Assembly (NCBI RefSeq): GCF_937884665.1
Contig: NZ_CAKZYF010000055.1
Coordinates: 1 to 64,000 of the forward strand
From: an uncultured Allomuricauda sp.
Lineage (GTDB): Bacteria; Bacteroidota; Bacteroidia; Flavobacteriales; Flavobacteriaceae
Direction: 5' to 3'
Length of the DNA: 64,000 nt
Positions 1 through 8,832 of this stretch are shown here, one piece after another; position 1 is the first letter of the stretch, and each line of letters starts with the position of its first letter. The notes under the pieces were generated by a model. It worked only from the letters and a program-made list of their open reading frames with translations. It did no database searches and was not told the origin of the DNA. The translations under genes and the position numbers were made by a program.

Positions 1-156
1 ATCCACCTTTTTTGCCCCAAATCTTACCATGAACTTAACCTACTTATGCTATGGCAATACTAAAGTAGGTTTGCAGGTTACCTTATCGTTAAAAACCCGA
101 CAATAAGCACGTTTCATCGACGAAATGCACGCATGTGGTCATTGCGAATCAGTATG
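1..156. other. Left-edge intergenic region with an inverted repeat
   Basis: No gene is supported between the window edge and the end of purF. It contains a perfect 9-base inverted repeat, AACCTACTT at 37-45 and AAGTAGGTT at 63-71, with a 17-base spacer. There is no T tract, so it looks more like an operator or leader stem than a terminator. A minus-strand ATG at about 29 could begin a gene running off the left edge, but only a few codons are visible. Confidence 0.3.
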
Positions 157-2055
157 CTAATACGCTCTTTCGTTCTTGCCTTCATAAAAATTGATGAAAG
201 CTTTGTTTACAACCTTATTCCCTCCTGGAGTGGGGTAATCTCCGGTAAAATACCAATCGCCCAGATTTTTAGGACAGGCAGTATGTAAGCTATCGATACT
301 TTGATAAATAATATCCACCTTGGCTTTAATATCCGGAGGACTTAAAATATCCGCTATCTTTTGTGATACTTCATCCGAAGTGAAAGGTGCATAGAATTCT
401 TTGACATGGTTAACAACTTGGGCATCTTTGCAGCCTATTTGAAGAAGACATTTTTTATAGATTGCCTCAACCTGAGAGAGAGTACCCCTTTCTTCATGAA
501 GGGCCAGGGCCGCTTTAAAAGCAACAAAATCTTCCAATTTGGCCATATCTATACCATAACAATCAGGATAACGAATCTGGGGAGCGGACGATACCACTAC
601 TATTTTTTTGGGAGAGAGCCTATCCAGAATTTTCAAAATACTCTTCTTTAGTGTCGTACCGCGTACAATACTATCATCTATGATTACCAGGTTATCGTTT
701 GGTTTTACAGATCCGTAGGAGATATCATACACATGGGTTACTAGATCGTCCCGGCTACTATCTTGCGTAATGAAAGTCCTCAGCTTGGCATCTTTTATGG
801 CCACTTTTTCGATACGGGGCCTTACCTCTAGAATTTTTTTGAGCTTTTCACGGGTAATATTTTGTCCCAAGGAAAGTATTTGTTCTTCCTTTTTCCGGTT
901 CAGATAGTTTTGGGCCTCTTTTACCATACCCATAAAAGAAGTTTCCGCTGTATTGGGAATATAGGAAAAGACGGTATGGGCCAAATCTTGGTCTATGGCC
1001 TTGAGTATTTGTGGAAACACCAATTTCCCCAGCATTTTTCGCTCTTGATAAATCTCTTGGTCACTTCCCCTGGAAAAATAAATACGCTCAAAAGAACATG
1101 CTTTTCTTTCCGTGGGCGCTATTATTTCTTCGAGATGAACCTTTCCTTTTTTCTTGATGATAATGGCATGTCCAGGATCCAATTCCTTGACCGAATTGTA
1201 GGGAACGTTAAAAACGGTCTGTATGGCCGGTCTTTCTGAAGCAACCACAACAATTTCTTCATCTTTGTAAAAGTATGCAGGACGAATTCCGGCAGGGTCT
1301 CTAAAAACAAAGGCGTCCCCATGCCCCAAAAGACCGGCCATTGCATAACCGCCATCCCAGTTTTTGGAAGATTTCCTTAAAATCTTGGCTACATTGAGCC
1401 GTTTCGCGATTAAAGGGGAAGCCTCTCTTTTGTTATACCCTTCTTTTTTGATGTCCTTGTAAATTTTGGCCACCGCATCGTCCAGAAAGTGACCAATTTT
1501 TTCCATCACGGTAATCGTATCGGCCATCTCTTTGGGATGTTGCCCCAATTCGACCAAATTGCCGAACAACTCATTCACGTTGGTCATGTTAAAGTTACCA
1601 GCAACAATAAGGTTTCTGTGCATCCAATTGTTTTGTCGAAGAAACGGGTGTACGCTCTCAATACTGTTCTTGCCAAATGTTCCATAGCGAACATGCCCCA
1701 TTAAAAGCTCGCCGATATAGGGAATGTTACGTTTTTGGGCCTGGACATCGTCTTCAAACTCGGGATGTTTTTCAAGAACACTGTTGACGCGATCATTGAT
1801 TTGGGCAAAAATGTCTTGAATTGGCTGTTGTTGAGCAGAACGAACACGGCTCATATAACGCTCACCGGGGTTCATGTCCAGTTTTATACTGGCAAATCCA
1901 GCACCGTCCTGCCCTCGGTTGTGCTGTTTCTCCATCATGAGGTACATTTTGTTCACACCGTAGAAGGCCGTACCGTACTTTTCCTTGTAATACTCCAGGG
2001 GTTTGAGCAAACGGATAAGGGATATTCCGCATTCGTGCTTAATGGGATCGCTCAT
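157..2055 (-). CDS. purF: Amidophosphoribosyltransferase (PurF-type)
   Basis: The product probably transfers glutamine ammonia to PRPP to make phosphoribosylamine, the first step of purine synthesis in the cytoplasm. Cys9 in HECGI would be the N-terminal nucleophile of the glutaminase domain after removal of a short propeptide. Glutaminase motifs such as GHVRYGT and a central RDPAGIRPA follow, and the PRPP-binding loop VIIDDSIVRGTT lies in the C-terminal third. At 632 residues it is longer than classical PurF (about 500), with extra sequence around the linker and C-terminus, like the long form often seen in Bacteroidota. Translation starts 19 bases beyond a hairpin in the leader, downstream of the PfkB kinase gene. 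Family assignment is firm. Because a long PurF-like paralogue can coexist with a canonical PurF, its exact role is slightly less certain. Confidence 0.88.
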   Translation of the reverse strand: MSDPIKHECGISLIRLLKPLEYYKEKYGTAFYGVNKMYLMMEKQHNRGQDGAGFASIKLDMNPGERYMSRVRSAQQQPIQDIFAQINDRVNSVLEKHPEFEDDVQAQKRNIPYIGELLMGHVRYGTFGKNSIESVHPFLRQNNWMHRNLIVAGNFNMTNVNELFGNLVELGQHPKEMADTITVMEKIGHFLDDAVAKIYKDIKKEGYNKREASPLIAKRLNVAKILRKSSKNWDGGYAMAGLLGHGDAFVFRDPAGIRPAYFYKDEEIVVVASERPAIQTVFNVPYNSVKELDPGHAIIIKKKGKVHLEEIIAPTERKACSFERIYFSRGSDQEIYQERKMLGKLVFPQILKAIDQDLAHTVFSYIPNTAETSFMGMVKEAQNYLNRKKEEQILSLGQNITREKLKKILEVRPRIEKVAIKDAKLRTFITQDSSRDDLVTHVYDISYGSVKPNDNLVIIDDSIVRGTTLKKSILKILDRLSPKKIVVVSSAPQIRYPDCYGIDMAKLEDFVAFKAALALHEERGTLSQVEAIYKKCLLQIGCKDAQVVNHVKEFYAPFTSDEVSQKIADILSPPDIKAKVDIIYQSIDSLHTACPKNLGDWYFTGDYPTPGGNKVVNKAFINFYEGKNERAY

Positions 2056-2062
2056 AAAAAAA

Positions 2063-2092
2063 CCAAATAAAAAGCCCTGAATTTCTCAGGGC
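2063..2092 (-). terminator. Hairpin with T-rich tail between the PfkB gene and purF
   Basis: GCCCTGA at 2074-2080 pairs with TCAGGGC at 2086-2092 across a five-base loop. Read on the minus strand, the stem is followed by TTTTTATTTGGTTTTTTT. It ends the PfkB transcript but also occupies the immediate leader of purF, so it could act as an attenuator. Confidence 0.7.
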
Positions 2093-2097
2093 CGTGT

Positions 2098-3024
2098 TTA
2101 TGTTAACTCAATATTGAATTGCGTCAATTCCTTGAACTGCAACAATCGCTTTTCTACCTCATCACTATTCAACTCCAACATGCGTTCCGTACCAAAACGT
2201 TCTACGCAAAAGGAAGCTAAATTGGATCCTTGTATTATCGCGTTTTTCATACTTTCGAATGAGATGTTCTCCACTTGGGCCAAATATCCGGAAAAACCTC
2301 CGGCAAAAGTATCTCCCGCCCCTGTTGGATCGAATACTTCTTCCAAAGGAAGAGCTGGAGCAAAAAAGATATTTTCTTTATGGAATAGAAGTGCCCCGTG
2401 CTCACCTTTTTTTATGACCACATATTTGGGACCCATTTCCTGGATTTTGGCCGCTGCCCTTACCAAGGAATGTTCCTTGGTGAGCTGACGTGCCTCTTCA
2501 TCATTTATGGTGATAACGTCAATTAATTTAATAACGTGTATCAATTCGTCCCATGTGTTATCCATCCAAAAATTCATGGTATCCAAAACGGTAAGTTTTG
2601 GTCGTTTCGCCATCTGTTCAATTACACGTAGTTGTATATTCGGATGGAGATTTCCCAACATAACCACATCAGCATCCTTAAAATCATCTGGTACAATGGG
2701 GTCAAATTCGGCCAAAGTGTTCAATTCCGTAACTAAAGTATCTCGAGAATTAAGGTCGTTGTGGTATTTTCCCTTCCAATAAAAGGTTTTCCCTCCTGGA
2801 ACGATATCAACACCCGAAATATCAATTTGTCTATCTTTTAAAATATCAAGGTACGCTTGCGGTAAATCTTCCCCTACCACAGAAACAACTCCTGCTTCCA
2901 CTTTAAACTGACTTGCTGCCAGACCGATAAATGTAGCGGCGCCTCCCAAAATCTTTCCCGTTTTCCCGAAAGGGGTCTCAATTTCGTCAAAAGCGATTGT
3001 GCCCACAATCAATAATTTGCCCAT
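2098..3024 (-). CDS. PfkB-family (ribokinase-like) kinase
   Basis: This is a cytoplasmic ATP-dependent kinase of the ribokinase/adenosine kinase superfamily, about 308 residues and a normal length. It has the glycine-rich GGAATFIGLAA near the N-terminus and the C-terminal signature DPTGAGDTFAGGF, whose Asp is the catalytic base in the family. The ORF track begins at a TTG two codons upstream, but the ATG at 3024 (MGKLLIVGTIAF) is the better start. It sits 17 bases downstream of a TATATTTG box. The substrate cannot be read from sequence. Its place beside purF suggests a nucleoside or sugar linked to ribose-phosphate metabolism, which is only an inference from position. Confidence 0.85.
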   Translation of the reverse strand: MGKLLIVGTIAFDEIETPFGKTGKILGGAATFIGLAASQFKVEAGVVSVVGEDLPQAYLDILKDRQIDISGVDIVPGGKTFYWKGKYHNDLNSRDTLVTELNTLAEFDPIVPDDFKDADVVMLGNLHPNIQLRVIEQMAKRPKLTVLDTMNFWMDNTWDELIHVIKLIDVITINDEEARQLTKEHSLVRAAAKIQEMGPKYVVIKKGEHGALLFHKENIFFAPALPLEEVFDPTGAGDTFAGGFSGYLAQVENISFESMKNAIIQGSNLASFCVERFGTERMLELNSDEVEKRLLQFKELTQFNIELT

Positions 3025-3040
3025 TTTCAAAAATTTGCTG

Positions 3041-3048
3041 CAAATATA
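3041..3048 (-). promoter_or_regulatory. Promoter -7 box TATATTTG for the PfkB gene
   Basis: The minus strand reads TATATTTG, an exact match to the Bacteroidota sigma-ABfr consensus TAnnTTTG, 17 bases before the ATG at 3024. The upstream -33 element is weak. Confidence 0.5.
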
Positions 3049-3110
3049 CGGTTACCTACGGCATTTAGAACTAGGAAAGACATATTTGCAGAAGCTCGTC
3101 TTTTTTATCA

Positions 3111-3746
3111 TTATTTTCTTCCAAAATCTGCCGGTATTTCTCCCCAAGCCTTGGTCTCCCATTTCACCAACCTGGTGTTATAGGAATGATTTTTTAACCA
3201 TCCTTCTGCCCGGGCTATTAAACGGAACAACTCTTCATTCTTTTCGGTTTTTTTAAGTTTGGTCCCACACTTTTTTTTCTTTACCCACCCCATTGCTATT
3301 TTGGAGTCTGAATATAAAAAACGGTCACTTTTTTTGTTCTTCAAGAATGCAAGGCCATGCACAATGGCCAAAAATTCGCCAATATTATTGGTGCCTTGCT
3401 CAAAAGGGCCCTGTTTGAAAAGAACTTTTTTTGATTTGGTATCTACCCCTTGATATTCCATTTTTCCAGGATTTCCGCTGGAGGCCGCATCAACCGAAAT
3501 AGAGTTGAAATTAGGAGTCCCGATTCGGTCCAGGTCTTTTGCGGATAGGGGTTTCTTTTTGGTGCTTTTTCCTTTGTAGTCCTTATATTCCCCTTTGTAA
3601 GCCACTTTTGCTTCGATAAAATGGGGAAATGCCATGTACTGAGCACCTTTAAAACCTTCAATTTGTGCTTTGCAGTCATTCCAAGATTCATAAATCCCTG
3701 GTTTTTTACCCTTCCAGACGACGTAATACTTTTTAGTTTTCGCCAT
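3111..3746 (-). CDS. Viroplasmin-domain ribonuclease H
   Basis: The product cleaves the RNA strand of RNA-DNA hybrids. Residues 1-45 or so form the small caulimovirus-viroplasmin/RNase H1 N-terminal hybrid-binding domain (YYVVWKGKKPGIYESW). The catalytic domain follows, with acidic residues visible in SVDAASSGNPG, NIGEFLA and LYSDSKIAMGW and a late Asp in PADFGRK. Length is 211 residues, usual for the two-domain bacterial form. A basic linker (KGKSTKKKPLS) separates the domains. The start overlaps the end of purN by 14 bases, so the two genes are probably co-transcribed and translationally coupled. Confidence 0.9.
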   Translation of the reverse strand: MAKTKKYYVVWKGKKPGIYESWNDCKAQIEGFKGAQYMAFPHFIEAKVAYKGEYKDYKGKSTKKKPLSAKDLDRIGTPNFNSISVDAASSGNPGKMEYQGVDTKSKKVLFKQGPFEQGTNNIGEFLAIVHGLAFLKNKKSDRFLYSDSKIAMGWVKKKKCGTKLKKTEKNEELFRLIARAEGWLKNHSYNTRLVKWETKAWGEIPADFGRK

Positions 3747-4317
3747 TTTGAAGGTTTAGTAGTTTTTCGATGATCTTGGGAAAATGTTCATATTCAAGTT
3801 CGTGCACCTTTTGGGCTATGGTTTCCACACTGAAGGCGGGTTCGATCGTAACTTTGACCTGATGAATTATTGCTCCTTCGTCATAATTTTCATTTACATA
3901 ATGAATGGTGATTCCCGTCTCTTGCTCTCCGTTGTCCTTAACGGCTTGGTGAACCCGGTTTCCGTACATGCCTTTTCCACCATATTTGGGCAAAAGTGCT
4001 GGATGTAGGTTAATGATTTTTCCAGGGAAGGCGCGAACCATGTCCAAAGGTATTTTCCAAAGGAAACCTGCTAGCACGATCATATCCAAATCAAGTGCTT
4101 GTAATAGTCTGAGTACAGAGTCAGACCCAAAAAAGGCCTTTTTAGTAAAATAGAAAGCTGGGATGGATAATTCCTCAGCGCGATCCAGGACCTTTGCCAT
4201 TTTTTTATTGCTCAAAAAGGCCACTACCTTTACGGTTTCAATACCCTTAAAATAGGTAGTAATATGCTCTGCATTTGAACCGTTTCCTGAGGCGAGAACC
4301 GCTATTCGTTTAATCAA
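3733..4317 (-). CDS. purN: Phosphoribosylglycinamide formyltransferase
   Basis: PurN transfers a formyl group from 10-formyltetrahydrofolate to GAR in purine synthesis. The N-terminus ASGNGSNAEHI binds the phosphoribosyl group. The active-site segment INLHPALLPKYGG and the downstream Asp in NENYDEGAIIHQ are intact. Length (194 residues) is normal. No in-frame ATG lies upstream, so translation appears to start at TTG (4317). It runs divergently from acpP across a 156-base spacer and overlaps the RNase H gene downstream. The nearby purF-like gene makes a loose purine neighbourhood. Confidence 0.93.
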   Translation of the reverse strand: MIKRIAVLASGNGSNAEHITTYFKGIETVKVVAFLSNKKMAKVLDRAEELSIPAFYFTKKAFFGSDSVLRLLQALDLDMIVLAGFLWKIPLDMVRAFPGKIINLHPALLPKYGGKGMYGNRVHQAVKDNGEQETGITIHYVNENYDEGAIIHQVKVTIEPAFSVETIAQKVHELEYEHFPKIIEKLLNLQNGEN

Positions 4318-4433
4318 AGTACAAACTGCTTTTAATTGATTATATTGAAAAGGCTAAAGTAACCTTCTCATTTGTAAGATGTTTGATTTGCGGACATTTT
4401 ATCGACAAATGGTGTATTTAATCCAAAGTTTTA

Positions 4434-4441
4434 TATTTTTG
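4434..4441 (+). promoter_or_regulatory. Candidate promoter -7 box TATTTTTG for acpP
   Basis: TATTTTTG matches TAnnTTTG 32 bases upstream of the acpP ATG, giving a leader of about 25 bases. No good -33 TTTG is visible at the usual distance. Confidence 0.45.
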
Positions 4442-4473
4442 CCAACGATTTAAATTTTAAAACCAATATTATT

Positions 4474-4707
4474 ATGTCAGACATTGCATCAAGAGTTAAG
4501 GCTATCATCGTTGATAAACTAGGTGTTGATGAAAATGAAGTTGTTGCCGAGGCAAGCTTTACCAACGATTTAGGCGCGGATTCCTTGGACACCGTCGAGC
4601 TTATCATGGAGTTTGAAAAAGAATTTGACATTCAAATACCAGATGATCAAGCTGAAAATATTGCAACTGTAGGTCAAGCTATCAGCTACATAGAAGAAGC
4701 TAAATAA
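4474..4707 (+). CDS. acpP: Acyl carrier protein
   Basis: This 77-residue acidic protein carries growing acyl chains of type II fatty acid synthesis on a phosphopantetheine arm. The attachment serine is Ser37 in [12 protein letters not shown], the canonical DSL motif. Length and charge are typical. It is followed by fabF 100 bases downstream, the usual acpP-fabF order, but a strong hairpin with a T tract separates them, so fabF expression may be partly uncoupled. Other ORFs overlapping it on the opposite strand are shadows. Confidence 0.97.
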   Translation: MSDIASRVKAIIVDKLGVDENEVVAEASFTNDLGADSLDTVELIMEFEKEFDIQIPDDQAENIATVGQAISYIEEAK

Positions 4708-4734
4708 TTATATGATATTTTACCAAATCATGTA

Positions 4735-4775
4735 AATTATCCATGTGATAAATATCGCATGGATAATTTTTTTTT
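4735..4775 (+). terminator. Hairpin terminator or attenuator between acpP and fabF
   Basis: AATTATCCATG at 4735-4745 pairs perfectly over 11 bases with CATGGATAATT at 4758-4768 and runs into a nine-base T tract. It would end much acpP transcription and lower fabF relative to acpP. Confidence 0.75.
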
Positions 4776-4807
4776 AATTTAGGTATGTAAGGGTAAATCA
4801 AGGTTCA

Positions 4808-6058
4808 ATGCAGTTAAAGCGTGTAGTAGTTACTGGAATGGGTGCGTTGACCCCCATAGGTAACAATTTAAAAGCGTATTGGGAAGGACTAGAGAACGGC
4901 GTAAGCGGTTCGGCCCCGATAACTTATTTTGATACTGAAAAATTTAAGACAAAGTTCGCTTGCGAGCTCAAAGGATATAATCCCCAAGACTTTTTTGACA
5001 GAAAAGAAGCTCGAAAACTGGACCGTTTTGCGCAGTACGCCCTGGTTTCATCCGATGAGGCCATCGCGGATTCTGGGATTGATCTCGAACACTTGGACAA
5101 GTTCCGGGTGGGAGTGGTCTGGGGTGCGGGAATAGGTGGTTTGGAAACCTTTCAGAATGAAGTTATTGGATATGCGCAGGGAGACGGTACTCCAAGATTC
5201 AACCCGTTCTTTATCCCAAAAATGATTGCCGATATCGCCCCGGGGAACATTTCCATAAAGCATGGATTTATGGGTCCTAACTATACCACGGTATCTGCCT
5301 GTGCATCTTCTGCCAATGCACTGATAGATGCCCTAAATTACATCCGATTGGGTCATTGTGATGTTATTGTAACAGGAGGAAGTGAGGCCGCTGTGACCAT
5401 TGCCGGTATGGGAGGTTTCAATGCGATGCATGCGCTCTCCACACGAAATGATAGTCCTGAAACAGCATCTAGGCCTTTTGACGCTACAAGGGATGGTTTT
5501 GTCTTGGGTGAAGGGGCGGGAGCCCTCATTCTAGAGGAATATGAACATGCCAAAGCCCGTGGGGCTAAAATTTATGCCGAAGTCCTGGGAGGAGGTCTTT
5601 CAAGTGATGCGTACCATATGACCGCTCCTCATCCCGAAGGTATTGGGGTTGTTCGGGTAATGGAGAACTGCTTGGAGAACGCGGGGCTGAAACCTGAAGA
5701 TGTGGATGCCATAAACACACACGGAACATCCACCCCATTGGGAGATGTTGCAGAATTGAAGGCAATTTCAAAGGTCTTTGGAAATCACGCGCCGAACATC
5801 AACATCAATTCAACAAAATCCATGACAGGACATTTACTGGGGGCCGCTGGCGCCATTGAAGCTATTGCTTCAATTTTAGCTATCGAGCACAGTACGGTTC
5901 CACCAACCATAAACCATAGCGTTGTGGATGAAGAAATCGATGCCTCTCTCAATTTGACCCTGAACAAAGCCCAAAAGCGGGATGTAAACATAGCCATGAG
6001 CAATACCTTTGGTTTTGGGGGCCATAATGCTTGCGTGTTGTTCAAAAAAATAGGATAG
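4808..6058 (+). CDS. fabF: 3-oxoacyl-ACP synthase II
   Basis: FabF condenses malonyl-ACP with acyl-ACP during fatty acid elongation. The thiolase-fold Cys-His-His triad is intact: Cys165 in VSACASSANA, a His in NTHGTSTPLGD and a His in KSMTGHLLGAAGA. Length of 416 residues is normal. It follows acpP and overlaps no gene: rnc is best started 11 bases after the fabF stop. The acpP-fabF-rnc order is widely conserved in bacteria and supports the call. Confidence 0.96.
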   Translation: MQLKRVVVTGMGALTPIGNNLKAYWEGLENGVSGSAPITYFDTEKFKTKFACELKGYNPQDFFDRKEARKLDRFAQYALVSSDEAIADSGIDLEHLDKFRVGVVWGAGIGGLETFQNEVIGYAQGDGTPRFNPFFIPKMIADIAPGNISIKHGFMGPNYTTVSACASSANALIDALNYIRLGHCDVIVTGGSEAAVTIAGMGGFNAMHALSTRNDSPETASRPFDATRDGFVLGEGAGALILEEYEHAKARGAKIYAEVLGGGLSSDAYHMTAPHPEGIGVVRVMENCLENAGLKPEDVDAINTHGTSTPLGDVAELKAISKVFGNHAPNININSTKSMTGHLLGAAGAIEAIASILAIEHSTVPPTINHSVVDEEIDASLNLTLNKAQKRDVNIAMSNTFGFGGHNACVLFKKIG

Positions 6059-6069
6059 AAAGCGATACG

Positions 6070-6813
6070 ATGAAATTAACGTCAAAAATATTCCATTCCC
6101 ATCCAAAAACGGATGGGGATTTTTTTTTGGCGATAAAACAAATTCTCGGGTTTAAACCGAAAAAATTGGAAATATACCGCAGGGCCTTTCTCCATAGGTC
6201 CATGAACCTGAAGGATGAAAAAGGCAATCCAAAAAACTACGAGAGGCTTGAATTTTTGGGAGACGCTATGCTCGGGACCATCATCTCAAAACATCTTTAT
6301 AAAGAAGTGCCCGAAGGAGATGAGGGGTATTTGACCAAAATGCGCTCCAAGGTAGTGAGCCGTAAACATTTGAACGAGCTCGGAAAAGATTTGGGATTGT
6401 TACAGCATGTAGAAAGCAGAATCCCAAAATCCCATTTTGGCGAAAACATCCATGGTAATGTGTTTGAAGCCCTGGTGGGGGCAATCTACCTGGATAGAGG
6501 ATACTCGTATTGTGAAAAGTTCATAAATGAACGGGTAATTCAACCCTACGTAGACATTGAGCAGTTGGAAGGTAAGGTAATTAGCTACAAAAGTCTGGTG
6601 ATAGAATGGTGCCAGAAGCAAAAGAAACCCTTTAACTATGAAGTTTACGAGGATACCGGAAATGATGAATACAAGCACTTTGCCGTAAAGTTGACCATTG
6701 GGAGCAAAATCATGGCCAAAGCACGGGCCACTTCCAAAAAAAAGGCAGAAGAAAAAGCATCAAAAAGAGCTTATTTTGCACTTCAAGGTCGTATGGGTCC
6801 TCAAGAGCATTAA
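6070..6813 (+). CDS. rnc: Ribonuclease III
   Basis: RNase III cuts double-stranded RNA in rRNA maturation and mRNA turnover. The signature ERLEFLGDAMLG and the second acidic cluster VFEALVGAIYLD lie in the N-terminal catalytic domain. The C-terminal 70 or so residues form a dsRNA-binding domain ending in ARATSKKKAEEKASKRAY. The track ORF begins at 6031 inside fabF. The ATG at 6070 (MKLTSKIFHSH) avoids the overlap and gives 247 residues, a normal length. The gene follows fabF by 11 bases and is probably co-transcribed with it. Confidence 0.94.
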   Translation: MKLTSKIFHSHPKTDGDFFLAIKQILGFKPKKLEIYRRAFLHRSMNLKDEKGNPKNYERLEFLGDAMLGTIISKHLYKEVPEGDEGYLTKMRSKVVSRKHLNELGKDLGLLQHVESRIPKSHFGENIHGNVFEALVGAIYLDRGYSYCEKFINERVIQPYVDIEQLEGKVISYKSLVIEWCQKQKKPFNYEVYEDTGNDEYKHFAVKLTIGSKIMAKARATSKKKAEEKASKRAYFALQGRMGPQEH

Positions 6814-6910
6814 AAAAACGCAAACTCAAACGTTTTCGTGAACTTTTCACTACCGTTGATTCCCAGATAGCTAGGCTGTAAAACGTATTAAGAGTATATT
6901 TACCGCTCGT

Positions 6911-7381
6911 GTGAAACGCATGTCAGCCACCTATAAAATATCAGAGGCTTATTATGAAAATGACTTTCAGCTAATTGCCATCCATAGTGGAATGGAAGAC
7001 TTTTCTTTGGCCTATTTCCTAAACCGAAATTGTAGTTTGTATTTAAGGCGAACCGAAAAAGACCTGCAAGGGGAACGTTCCGTAATGTTTTCCATATTTG
7101 ATTGGACGGATTTACAAACGGATAGTTATTGGGTGCTGTTTTCCAATATGTTTGAAGAAGAAGTTGGAATTTCCGAAGGGTTTTTCACAAATGATGTCTC
7201 AATAAGGACCAGTTTTTTAGTGCCAGAACAGAAAGAAGTGGATTATTTTCTGAAAATAGACTCAGAAAATAAATCGCTGGTTAAAAATACGGTCAAAGCG
7301 ATAAATGACCTGCCTCGGGTTGTAACTGCCTACGCTTTGGATACAACCAAATTAAAATCAACAAGCAACTTAATCTATTAA
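6911..7381 (+). CDS. IPExxxVDY family protein
   Basis: This is a Bacteroidota protein of unknown function, 156 residues from the GTG at 6911 or 153 from the ATG at 6920. It carries the family hallmark near residue 110 as VPEQKEVDY. No signal peptide or membrane segment is visible, so it is probably cytoplasmic. Its stop codon overlaps the pyk start (TAATG), implying translational coupling with pyruvate kinase. That pairing is its main functional clue. A role in tuning glycolysis is only a guess. Confidence 0.8.
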   Translation: MKRMSATYKISEAYYENDFQLIAIHSGMEDFSLAYFLNRNCSLYLRRTEKDLQGERSVMFSIFDWTDLQTDSYWVLFSNMFEEEVGISEGFFTNDVSIRTSFLVPEQKEVDYFLKIDSENKSLVKNTVKAINDLPRVVTAYALDTTKLKSTSNLIY

Positions 7382-8826
7382 TGATGCCAACAAGAAAAAA
7401 GACCAAGATTGTAGCAACACTTGGACCTGCCACCAGTAAAAAGGAAACCTTAAAGAAGATGATGTTGGCGGGAGTTGATGTGTTCCGAATCAATTTTTCC
7501 CATGCGGCGCATGATGATGTCGCAGAGCGTATCAGGATTATCAGGGAGCTCAATGAAGAGTTGGAGACCAACACCGCAATATTGGCTGATCTCCAAGGCC
7601 CCAAGTTACGGGTAGGTGTCATGGGAGGGGAGGTAGTAGTCTCCCCCGGCGATAGGGTTACGTTTGTTACTGGCGAACCCTTCGATGGCAATTCGGAACG
7701 TGTTTTTATGAACTATGCGAACTTTCCCTTGGATGTTAAGCCAGGAGAACGCGTGCTATTGGATGATGGAAAGCTGATTTTCGAAGTAAAGTCCACTAAC
7801 GGAAAAGATGAAGTACAGGCAGAAGTAATACAAGGCGGCCCCTTAAGGTCAAAAAAAGGAGTCAATTTACCTAATACGGACATTTCGCTTCCTGCATTGA
7901 CCGAAAAGGACATAGGCGACGCCGTATTTGCCATAACCCAGAAAGTGGATTGGATTGCTCTTTCTTTTGTAAGACATAGTCAAGATTTGATTGACCTTCA
8001 GAATCTTATCAACCAACATTCGGAACATAAAATTCCCATAGTTGCCAAAATTGAGAAACCAGAGGCTGTCAACAACATTGATAAAATTGTGGCGTATTGT
8101 GATGGGCTCATGGTTGCACGGGGCGATTTAGGTGTGGAAGTGCCCGCTCATGAAGTACCTCTAATCCAAAAGCAGCTGGTACTACGAGCTAAAAAGGCAA
8201 GAATACCGGTAATAATTGCCACACAAATGATGGAGACTATGATTACCAGCCTAACACCGACCCGTGCTGAGGTCAATGATGTCGCCAACTCCGTCATGGA
8301 TGGTGCGGACGCTGTGATGCTTTCGGGAGAGACATCCGTAGGTAATTATCCAATACAGGTTATTGAGAAAATGTCCAGTATTCTGGTTAGTGTAGAAGGT
8401 TCCAATCTTATCAATGTTCCGCAGACACCCCCACATATCAAGACTAAACGGTACATCACCAAGTCGGTATGCTATCATGCGGCACTGATGGCCAATGAAA
8501 TCCAAGCGAAAGCCATTTCTACACTTACCAATAGTGGGTATACTGCTTTTCAGATTTCTGCTTGGAGGCCCAGCGCACATATTTTGGTGTTTACTTCCAA
8601 TCGGCGAATTCTAAACCAACTTAATTTATTATGGGGAGTTAAAGCCTTTTTTTACGATAGGTATGTATCGACAGATGAGACCATTGAGGATGTAAACAAT
8701 ATTGCTTGTAAAAAGGGGTTCTTGGATGTCGGAGATATGCTTATCAGTCTGGCGGCCATGCCCATTAAAGATAAAGGAATGGTCAATACCTTACGAGTCA
8801 CTGAAATTGAGCACTGCCCAATTTGA
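7381..8826 (+). CDS. pyk: Pyruvate kinase
   Basis: Pyruvate kinase converts phosphoenolpyruvate and ADP to pyruvate and ATP, the last step of glycolysis. The TIM barrel shows TKIVATLGPAT at the N-terminus, the B-domain linker LADLQGPKLRVG, and the catalytic segment IPIVAKIEKPEAV followed by ARGDLGVEVP. MLSGETSVGNYP marks the late barrel, and the C-terminal allosteric domain is complete. Length of 481 residues is normal. It starts within the stop of the IPExxxVDY gene, with a second ATG three bases downstream as an alternative, and ends 6 bases from the convergent PAS gene. Confidence 0.96.
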   Translation: MMPTRKKTKIVATLGPATSKKETLKKMMLAGVDVFRINFSHAAHDDVAERIRIIRELNEELETNTAILADLQGPKLRVGVMGGEVVVSPGDRVTFVTGEPFDGNSERVFMNYANFPLDVKPGERVLLDDGKLIFEVKSTNGKDEVQAEVIQGGPLRSKKGVNLPNTDISLPALTEKDIGDAVFAITQKVDWIALSFVRHSQDLIDLQNLINQHSEHKIPIVAKIEKPEAVNNIDKIVAYCDGLMVARGDLGVEVPAHEVPLIQKQLVLRAKKARIPVIIATQMMETMITSLTPTRAEVNDVANSVMDGADAVMLSGETSVGNYPIQVIEKMSSILVSVEGSNLINVPQTPPHIKTKRYITKSVCYHAALMANEIQAKAISTLTNSGYTAFQISAWRPSAHILVFTSNRRILNQLNLLWGVKAFFYDRYVSTDETIEDVNNIACKKGFLDVGDMLISLAAMPIKDKGMVNTLRVTEIEHCPI

Positions 8827-8832
8827 CGAATT

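Noticed and set aside
1122-1355. Minus-strand 77-residue ORF in purF
   Set aside because: It lies inside purF in another frame of the same strand and has no independent support.
4431-4631. Minus-strand 66-residue ORF over acpP
   Set aside because: It is the antisense of acpP, whose 77-codon frame is unmistakable.
6031-6069. Upstream 13-codon extension of rnc
   Set aside because: It lies inside fabF and does not match the RNase III N-terminus. The ATG at 6070 is better.
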